From an uncultured Clostridia bacterium (GTDB lineage Bacteria; Bacillota; Clostridia; Oscillospirales; Acutalibacteraceae): a stretch of DNA of 12,533 nucleotides. Within the stretch, counting starts at the first letter, position 1. Every line of letters begins with the position of its first letter. A program made the position numbers and the translations under genes. Under the pieces are notes generated by a model. It was not told the DNA's origin. It did no database searches and was given only the letters and a program-made list of their open reading frames with translations. The stretch lies in NCBI GenBank assembly GCA_946628455.1, contig CAMOWP010000041.1:1-12533 (forward strand), written 5' to 3'. This document shows, piece by piece, positions 7,504-12,533 of the stretch.

Positions 7504-8551
7504 CCGCTTTTACATTCCCTTCCTTTTTTGAAAAATCTCCGAGTGCGAGCATTCTTGTTATTCTGAATTTTCTGATAAAATACTTTGAAATAGGTATCGG
7601 CAGCAGCAATCCGCAAACGCACATTGCAACCGAATACACAGTATACGGCATACCGAGCATTGATTTAAGAAGCACTCTCAGCGTTATCATAACGTAGTAG
7701 CCGATAAGATAAATATCCATTCCGTAATTGCCAATCACCATAAACGGCTTTTTAACCCTTTCAAGGCAGCATATAAGCACTGCCAGGATATAGTAGGTCA
7801 GAATATTAAGCAGCGCTATCAGCAAATAGCTGAGATTGCCGGGTGAAATATTTTTCACATATATTATTGAAATAAAAAACGCAACGGGTATATATATAAG
7901 CGAAGCAGCGCCGCAAAGCAGCGTGTTCTTTTTGAAAAAGCTTATCGCTGTTTCGGATATACTGTCATAATATTTATAAATAAATACTCCGAGGAAGAAG
8001 AAAACCGAATAATACGTGATATAGCAAACTATCGGCATATCCCCGATAAGCCCGCTTTTAACGTGGAAAACGTAAAGCCCTGCCGAGATTATAAGGTTAA
8101 CAAACGGCGGCAGCTTATACAGAATCAGAGCAAAAACGCTGATGGTAAACAGTGCATACAAAAACCACAGCCCGCCGTTAGGGTTTTCAAGCCCGACAAG
8201 CGATTTGAGCATCATACTTACCGAAAGCTTGTTGTTTGCATATCTTTCAAGGAACAGCTTCAAAACGAAGGATACTGCGGTATAGAAAAAGTACGGAACC
8301 ATAAGCCTAAAAAACCTGTTTCCGATAAGCTTCGGGCAATCCTTAAAGCTTTTAATACTGAGAAGCTTTTTCGCAAACAGCAGACCGCTGAGAACGAAAA
8401 ACGCTTTCATATGAAAGGTGTAAGCGTAAGTATTCAGCAACCCGAGAAAATCGTTTCCCCTGTCAAAGGAGTGGCCGATTGTAACCCAGATTATAATAAG
8501 CGCGCGGAAAATATTCAGTTCGTCGTAATACTTTTTCTTAATTTCCGACAT
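7487..8551 (-). CDS. Membrane O-acyltransferase (acyltransferase family 3), upstream copy
   Basis: 354-residue multi-pass membrane protein of the acyltransferase-3 family. The N-terminus reads LNIFRALIIIWVTIGHSFD, with the conserved Arg (R16) and His (H27). YTFHMKAFFVLSGLLFAKK follows, and GGLWFLYALFTISVFALIL lies further on. About ten hydrophobic helices cover residues 10-335, and the last 20 residues are charged and cytoplasmic. Its ATG shares one base with the stop of the upstream glycosyltransferase (TAATG), and GAGGA is placed 6 bases ahead. The next gene, the radical SAM protein, starts 17 bases before this one ends, so the two are likely translated as a coupled pair. Likely role: O-acetylation or another acylation of a sugar residue. 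Substrate is unknown. Confidence 0.88.
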   Translation of the reverse strand: MSEIKKKYYDELNIFRALIIIWVTIGHSFDRGNDFLGLLNTYAYTFHMKAFFVLSGLLFAKKLLSIKSFKDCPKLIGNRFFRLMVPYFFYTAVSFVLKLFLERYANNKLSVSMMLKSLVGLENPNGGLWFLYALFTISVFALILYKLPPFVNLIISAGLYVFHVKSGLIGDMPIVCYITYYSVFFFLGVFIYKYYDSISETAISFFKKNTLLCGAASLIYIPVAFFISIIYVKNISPGNLSYLLIALLNILTYYILAVLICCLERVKKPFMVIGNYGMDIYLIGYYVMITLRVLLKSMLGMPYTVYSVAMCVCGLLLPIPISKYFIRKFRITRMLALGDFSKKEGNVKADGEKA

Positions 8552-9741
8552 TAAAGTTCCTCGATAATCTTTAAGTATTTTTCAGTATACTCCTCAACCG
8601 TGTCAAAGCTTTTTTCAAGGCAGCTTTTGCTCATTTTCCGAGCAAGCTCAGGGCTTTTTGTTATTTTTTCAATCGCTTCCCTGAGGCTGTTTTCATCTCC
8701 CGCCTTAAAAAGCAAGCCTGTTTTTCCGTTGTCAATAAGCTCGGGAATTCCTCCGATATCGGCGCCGATTACGGGAGTTCCGTACATTATGCTTTCCATA
8801 ACCGAAAACGGGCAGTTTTCGTACCACACGCTCGGATAAACGGAGCACACAGCGCCCCTTATCAACTCCTCAAGCTCAGCGCCCGTTTTAAAGCCGACAT
8901 TTTTAATATTTCCTTTTTTGTTTATCTCCTCTTCAAGCTCGCCCGAGCCCGCAAAAACGAAATTAATATCTTCAAGCTTAAGAAGAGTATCTATTCCCTT
9001 TTCCTTTGCATATCTTCCGAAATAGAGAACGTAGTCCTTTTTCTCAGCGCTCTTCTTCTCAACGCTGTCAATAAAATTGTGAAGCGTAACCGTTTTGCCG
9101 TTTAAATATTTATTTCCGTCAAGCTTAGTTTTCATAAACCCGCTCGGGCAGATAACGCAGTCAATATTCCTGTAGGTTTTAAGAGCGCTGTAAAGCGAAG
9201 CCTCAAGCGTTCCGATTGCGCTTTTTGCCTTTGAGGAGTGAATGCAACCTTTTTTCAGGCAGCTGAGATAACCCTTATCTGTGCAGTCCTCGCAGATGCT
9301 TCCGCCGCAATCCTGCATCATATGGTTAGGGCAGATAAGCTGATAATCGTGAGCCGTGTAAAGCAGCTTAACTCTTGAGCCGCTCTTTTTTTCATAATCC
9401 TTTACTGCGTAAATAACGCTTGGAGTGAGCTGATAGTTAAAATTGTTGAGGTGAACGACATCAGGCTGAAAGCTGTTTAAAACAATGCTCATCTTCTTTT
9501 TTGCCTCTGACGAATAAACCGTCCTCAGCGAATATGAAAGCTGTTTTGCCTTGCTTGCAGTATGAAAATCAAGGTCAGTTGTGTACTGCTCAGCGGAATT
9601 TGAAACAATTCTGCCCTCATGCTCCATACCGAAATATTCAACCTCATGGCCGAGCTTTTTCAGATAATCGCCGAGCTTGAAAATATATGTCTCCGAGCCC
9701 CCGTTCGGGTGGAGGAACTTGTTAACCATTAAGATTTTCAT
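8551..9741 (-). CDS. GT4 family glycosyltransferase with six-cysteine insertion
   Basis: 396-residue GT-B retaining glycosyltransferase. The N-terminal acceptor domain starts MKILMVNKFLHPNGGSETY with its glycine-rich loop. The donor domain has YFGRYAKEKGI (240-250, R243 and K248 at the phosphate site), AGSGEL (264-269), and an intact E308-x7-E316 in YENCPFSVMES, followed by GTPVIGADIGGIPEL. After HDYQLICPN there is an inserted cysteine cluster: C137, C145, C150, C153, C161 and C166. The spacing, especially CEDC, suggests a bound metal such as zinc. I recall similar insertions in other GT4 enzymes of surface-sugar loci, so it is a subfamily trait. No membrane segment is evident. GAGG lies 7 bases before the ATG, 20 bases after the preceding gene. 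It probably adds the third or a later sugar; donor is unknown. Confidence 0.9.
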   Translation of the reverse strand: MKILMVNKFLHPNGGSETYIFKLGDYLKKLGHEVEYFGMEHEGRIVSNSAEQYTTDLDFHTASKAKQLSYSLRTVYSSEAKKKMSIVLNSFQPDVVHLNNFNYQLTPSVIYAVKDYEKKSGSRVKLLYTAHDYQLICPNHMMQDCGGSICEDCTDKGYLSCLKKGCIHSSKAKSAIGTLEASLYSALKTYRNIDCVICPSGFMKTKLDGNKYLNGKTVTLHNFIDSVEKKSAEKKDYVLYFGRYAKEKGIDTLLKLEDINFVFAGSGELEEEINKKGNIKNVGFKTGAELEELIRGAVCSVYPSVWYENCPFSVMESIMYGTPVIGADIGGIPELIDNGKTGLLFKAGDENSLREAIEKITKSPELARKMSKSCLEKSFDTVEEYTEKYLKIIEEL

Positions 9742-9761
9742 TTTTCCGCCTCGTTTCGCTT

Positions 9762-10880
9762 TCAGCTTCTATAAACATCAAGCGTTCTTTTTGTGACCTC
9801 ATCCCAGTTGAATCTGCCGAGGATATATTCGCGAGCAGCGCTTTTAAGTTCCTTTATTCTTTCGGGATTCTTCAGCAGCTCCTCAAGCGCTCCTTTCAGG
9901 CTCTTTTCATCGGAGCATTTAAAATATACCGCCTTATCCTCGCAGACCTCCGTGCATTCAGGAATATCGGACGTCAGGCACGCGTTTCCGTAACTCATTG
10001 CCTCAAGCAGGCTTATCGGCATTCCCTCAAGCTCGCTCGGAAGGATATAAAGATAAGCGTTTGAGTAAAGCTCCGAAAGCTCTTTGCCCTGAACAAAGCC
10101 CGTAAAGATAATTCTCTCATCGCCCTTTGCAAGCGCGTGAAGCTCGCTTTCGTATTCGCCCGTGTGGCTTGCGCCGCCCGCGATTACAAGCGGAAGCTGT
10201 GTTTCAAGCTCCTTATAAGCGTTAATAAGAAAGTGAATTCCCTTTTCCGGAACAAGCCTTCCGAGAAATAAAAGGTAGCCGTCCTTTTCAAGCGAATACT
10301 TTTCTTTAATTATTTCGGGAGGAATTATTTCGGGAGAATCGATTCCGTTGGGAATATAAACAGTCTCCCTGTTATATTTCTCCCTGAAATACTGCTGAAC
10401 ATTTTTTGAAAGAACTATTACGCTGTCTGCATATTTTGCGGCGCATTTCTCGCCGAGCAAAAGGAACCTCGTTGCAAAGCCGCCCCATTTGGAGCGCTGC
10501 CAGTCAAGCCCGTGGATTGTAACAACACATTTCTTCCCGAATAGTTTTGCAAGAGGAACCATTGCTGAAGGTCCCTCTGCGTGAAAATGAATTATATCGT
10601 ATGATTTAAAAACTGCGCCGATAGTTGAAAGCGCGCTGTAGACAATTGCGTTGAGCTTTGAGGAATCGGGGGTATAAACCCATTTCAGGCGCACTCCCTC
10701 ATATTCGTCAAGCCCACTGGCAGTATTAAAGCTGTCGCCCGCAATATGCCTGCTTTTTCTGTTGTATGCAGTAACGCTGTGGCCGAGCGCCGCCATTCTT
10801 TTTGAAAGCTCGCCGACTACTATTTCAATTCCGCCCTCTCTTGACGGAATTCTCTTGTGCCCTATCATTGCAATTTTCAT
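9762..10880 (-). CDS. GT4 family glycosyltransferase
   Basis: 372-residue GT-B retaining glycosyltransferase. The N-terminal domain opens MKIAMIGHKRIPSREGGIE, the pattern seen in GT4 enzymes (including some rhamnosyltransferases) that often act just after the initiating transferase. IIHFHAEGPSA (96-106) and TIHGLDWQR (121-129) follow. The donor domain has FLGRLVPEKG (205-214, R208 and K213), VIAGGASHTGEYE (232-244) and an intact E285-x7-E293 in LEGMPISLLEAM. Length is normal. The linker between the domains carries a short duplicated PEIIP unit. It starts 5 bases after the CpsE-type gene, and the nearest good ribosome site (GGAG) is 13 bases away. Translation is therefore probably coupled to termination of the upstream gene. 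By position it is the best candidate for the second sugar of the repeat. The specific sugar is not predictable. Confidence 0.9.
   Translation of the reverse strand: MKIAMIGHKRIPSREGGIEIVVGELSKRMAALGHSVTAYNRKSRHIAGDSFNTASGLDEYEGVRLKWVYTPDSSKLNAIVYSALSTIGAVFKSYDIIHFHAEGPSAMVPLAKLFGKKCVVTIHGLDWQRSKWGGFATRFLLLGEKCAAKYADSVIVLSKNVQQYFREKYNRETVYIPNGIDSPEIIPPEIIKEKYSLEKDGYLLFLGRLVPEKGIHFLINAYKELETQLPLVIAGGASHTGEYESELHALAKGDERIIFTGFVQGKELSELYSNAYLYILPSELEGMPISLLEAMSYGNACLTSDIPECTEVCEDKAVYFKCSDEKSLKGALEELLKNPERIKELKSAAREYILGRFNWDEVTKRTLDVYRS
10308..10337 (-). repeat. 15-bp in-frame tandem duplication in a glycosyltransferase linker
   Basis: On the plus strand the unit AATTATTTCGGGAGG (10308-10322) is followed by AATTATTTCGGGAGA (10323-10337), 14 of 15 bases identical. 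In protein it gives PEIIP then PEIIK (residues 183-192), between the two Rossmann domains of the GT4 enzyme. It keeps the frame, so it only lengthens the linker by five residues. Confidence 0.75.
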
Positions 10881-10885
10881 ATAGC

Positions 10886-12403
10886 TTATTCCGCTCCCTT
10901 ACGGGTGAGCACAACGACAACCGTTTTAAGAATTATTTTTGCGTCAAGTGAAGGAGACCATTCGTCTATGTACTGACAGTCAAGCTCAACAACCTCTTCA
11001 AAATCGGTTATATCGCTTCTTCCGCTTACCTGCCACATTCCCGTTATGCCCGGGCGCATAGACAGCCTTCTTTTGTGACGGCTTTCGTACTGCTCAAATT
11101 CATCAATGGTCGGCGGCCTTGTTCCCACAAGGCTCATATCGCCTTTAACAACGTTGAAAAACTGAGGCAGCTCGTCAATGCTCGTTTTTCTTATGAATTT
11201 TCCGACTCTGGTAATCCTCGGGTCGTCATTCATTTTAAACATAAGCCCGTCCATCTGGTTTTGCTCCATGAGCTCTTTTTTGCGCTCTTCGGCGTCAACA
11301 TACATTGAACGGAGCTTGTAAATATTGAAAACTCTTCCGTTTCGTCCGACTCTCGCCTGCTTGAATATCAGCGGACCGGGCGACTCCTTTTTAAGAGGAA
11401 TTGCCGTTATCGCAATAATCGGAAGCGAAACCAGGCAGCCTATAAGGCCGAAAACGACGTCAAACAGCCTTTTGAAAACAAGCGCTCCCGTTTTGGATTC
11501 GCTTGCGGCGAAGGACGCCATAGGATATCCGTACTGCATTTTGCAGTTGATATTGTTAAACTTGCTCTCGCTGAGAATATCATCAAGCGCAGGAAGGTTG
11601 ATATGAACGGTTATGCCCATATCCTCAAGCTCTTCAATCAGAATCTGAAGCTCGGAATCGTCTCCGTACGGAAGGTTAACAAAAACCTCGTCAAGCGGAG
11701 AGGAACGAATCCAGTCCATAAATCCGTCGTCCGTAGAAATAACGGGAACGTTGAGAACGCTGTCGGGGAACGACGTTGTGCTTGTAGTGTTATAGCTCAC
11801 AGGCATTGCAAGCCCTGCAATAAGACTTCTGCTGTTTCCTCTGTAGCTGAAAATGTTGTTTCTGCAGTAATCATCAAGAAGAACAACGCCCTTTACGTTC
11901 ATTGTCCAGTCCTGCTTAATCTTGGAAATCAGCTCCTCCGCTCTGTCGGTAGTGGTTATGACTCCGACGAGCGAAGCGGTTTTGCTGTGCCTGAACGAGC
12001 CCGTGAGAAACCTTTTAAGAAAGTATCTTCCTACCGCCGTGAAAAGGATGAAAAACAGATAGCTTGAAATAAGCATATAACGCGATTCAACGATTCTGTT
12101 TTTAAGAAGAACAATCAGGACGGAAAACAGCCCGAAGGTCAGCGTTGCGTTTCTGACAAGCGAATAAATCTCTTTTCCTCTGCTTCGCTTCTGAACGTCA
12201 AGATTAACATAAAATCCGAGGAATACAACAAGATACGCAAGGATAAGCGTTCCCCAGTATCTCGCCCATTCCTCATACGGGTATTCTAAAATTCGCGGAA
12301 TAAAAACTCTGAAAAGAACAATAGACACAACGCCTGCAAGAATAAGGCATATCAGGTCCACAAAGAACTCTGATGCCAGCTGTACTCTTTTGCGTCTGTT
12401 CAT
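10886..12403 (-). CDS. cpsE: CpsE/WbaP-type undecaprenyl-phosphate sugar-1-phosphate transferase
   Basis: 505-residue polyisoprenyl-phosphate hexose-1-phosphate transferase that starts repeat-unit synthesis by loading a sugar phosphate onto the lipid carrier. Four N-terminal helices (about 14-35, 49-66, 86-101, 108-127) and a soluble domain (about 140-300) precede the catalytic part. The latter has a membrane-inserted helix (308-336), GPLIFKQARVGRNGRVFNIY (343-362) with KLRSM next, the catalytic pair D410-E411 in SIDELPQFFNV, and GDMSLVGTRPPTIDEFEQYE (421-440). PGITGMWQVSGRSDITDFEE (451-470) follows. The GTRPPT..E stretch and the last 60 residues closely match the pneumococcal CpsE/WchA group, whose member transfers glucose-1-phosphate. 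Glucose or galactose is therefore a reasonable guess, not proven. AAGGTGA lies 4 bases before the ATG, which is 13 bases after the kinase gene. The symbol is given by family resemblance. Confidence 0.93.
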   Translation of the reverse strand: MNRRKRVQLASEFFVDLICLILAGVVSIVLFRVFIPRILEYPYEEWARYWGTLILAYLVVFLGFYVNLDVQKRSRGKEIYSLVRNATLTFGLFSVLIVLLKNRIVESRYMLISSYLFFILFTAVGRYFLKRFLTGSFRHSKTASLVGVITTTDRAEELISKIKQDWTMNVKGVVLLDDYCRNNIFSYRGNSRSLIAGLAMPVSYNTTSTTSFPDSVLNVPVISTDDGFMDWIRSSPLDEVFVNLPYGDDSELQILIEELEDMGITVHINLPALDDILSESKFNNINCKMQYGYPMASFAASESKTGALVFKRLFDVVFGLIGCLVSLPIIAITAIPLKKESPGPLIFKQARVGRNGRVFNIYKLRSMYVDAEERKKELMEQNQMDGLMFKMNDDPRITRVGKFIRKTSIDELPQFFNVVKGDMSLVGTRPPTIDEFEQYESRHKRRLSMRPGITGMWQVSGRSDITDFEEVVELDCQYIDEWSPSLDAKIILKTVVVVLTRKGAE

Positions 12404-12416
12404 TTAATCACCTTAA

Positions 12417-12533
12417 TTAATAAGTATCGTATCTGTCGTACTGGTTATAGTAGTTGTAGTTATAATTGTAATTATAGCTGTATCTCTTGTAGTAAGAATA
12501 GTACTTTTTCTTCTCACTGTTAACGTCGTTAAG
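12417..12533 (-). CDS. C-terminal end of a probable BY-type tyrosine autokinase (CpsD/Wze-like), 5' part outside window
   Basis: Only the last 38 codons are present, ending in TAA at 12419-12417. They read LNDVNSEKKK, then KYYSYYKRYSYNYNYNYNYY at the core, and end NQYDRYDTY. Of the last 28 residues 14 are tyrosine. A tyrosine-rich tail of this kind is the hallmark of bacterial BY-kinases, which phosphorylate the cluster in trans. Cycling of the modification governs polymer length and export together with a Wzz/CpsC-type activator. The position directly before a CpsE-type gene, 13 bases away, matches the usual cpsC-cpsD-cpsE order. The kinase domain with its Walker motifs lies beyond the right edge, so I cannot see whether this is a separate kinase or one fused to the chain-length regulator. 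Another tyrosine-rich protein is possible but less likely. Confidence 0.75.
   Translation of the reverse strand, partial: LNDVNSEKKKYYSYYKRYSYNYNYNYNYYNQYDRYDTY
12444..12476 (-). repeat. Tyr-Asn repeat in the kinase tail
   Basis: Residues YNYNYNYNYYN are encoded by alternating TAT/TAC and AAT/AAC codons, a low-complexity stretch. Its near-repeat DNA could gain or lose six-base units without breaking the frame, changing the number of phosphorylatable tyrosines. Confidence 0.7.

Noticed and set aside
8063..8554. Plus-strand open frame of 163 codons
   Set aside because: It lies antisense to the acyltransferase, whose family motifs and membrane helices are clear. Its product is charged and has no recognisable domain.
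11603..12067. Plus-strand open frame of 154 codons
   Set aside because: Shadow of the CpsE-type gene, which is certain from its catalytic motifs. The antisense product has no domain character.
1..12533. Scattered GCCGAGC strings on the plus strand as an uptake or recombination motif
   Set aside because: They fall in phase as CTC-GGC (Leu-Gly) codon pairs of the minus-strand genes, so codon context explains them without a separate motif.
1..12533. CRISPR array, insertion sequence, tRNA or internal promoter
   Set aside because: No regularly spaced repeats, transposase motifs or tRNA-like folds were seen. Gaps between genes are at most 20 bases, leaving no room for a clear promoter outside coding sequence.

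Overview
The window is the 3' part of a capsular or exopolysaccharide operon of a Gram-positive, Clostridia-like bacterium, probably an anaerobic gut Firmicute of the Oscillospiraceae/Lachnospiraceae kind. That placement is an inference from gene content. The order tyrosine autokinase, then CpsE-type sugar-phosphate transferase, is the Firmicute Wzy-dependent layout. The AGGA/AGGTG ribosome sites and moderate-to-low GC also fit. No marker gene fixes the genus.

All eleven genes lie on the minus strand and read from right to left. They are very tightly packed, with gaps of 0-20 bases and overlaps of 1-17 bases. I see no internal promoter, terminator, RNA gene or mobile element, so this is best read as one transcript. 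No gene-free stretch exceeds 20 bases. The promoter and the regulatory and chain-length genes should lie beyond the right edge. A flippase (Wzx) and sugar-nucleotide genes are not in the window.

Layout in transcription order: (1) 12533-12417, tail of a probable BY-type tyrosine kinase ending in a tyrosine-rich cluster. (2) 12403-10886, CpsE/WbaP-type polyprenyl-phosphate sugar-1-phosphate transferase, which starts the repeat unit. (3, 4) 10880-9762 and 9741-8551, two GT4 glycosyltransferases. (5) 8551-7487, membrane O-acyltransferase. (6) 7503-6331, radical SAM protein with SPASM-like C-terminal cysteines. (7) 6330-4033, fusion of two GT4 glycosyltransferases. (8) 4023-2944, second membrane O-acyltransferase. 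(9) 2957-2052, Caps_synth/GT32-like transferase. (10) 2039-1245, LicD-family phosphotransferase. (11) 1226-1, multi-pass Wzy-like polymerase that runs off the left edge.

Together they suggest this pathway. The CpsE-type enzyme loads a first sugar phosphate onto the lipid carrier. Up to five glycosyltransferase domains extend the unit. Two acyltransferases, a LicD enzyme and perhaps the radical SAM enzyme decorate it. A Wzy protein polymerises it under control of the tyrosine kinase.

The main oddity is in the polymerase gene. Its reading frame breaks at a run of six A (minus strand, 117-112) that sits in an A_AAA_AAG heptamer. The membrane-protein reading resumes exactly in the -1 frame. A one-base deletion in a homopolymer (error or phase variation) is the simplest explanation, but the site also resembles the dnaX frameshift signal. 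Other points of interest are the radical SAM gene embedded in the sugar operon, the fused double glycosyltransferase with an altered EX7E motif, and a strong preference for CTC as the leucine codon before glycine.
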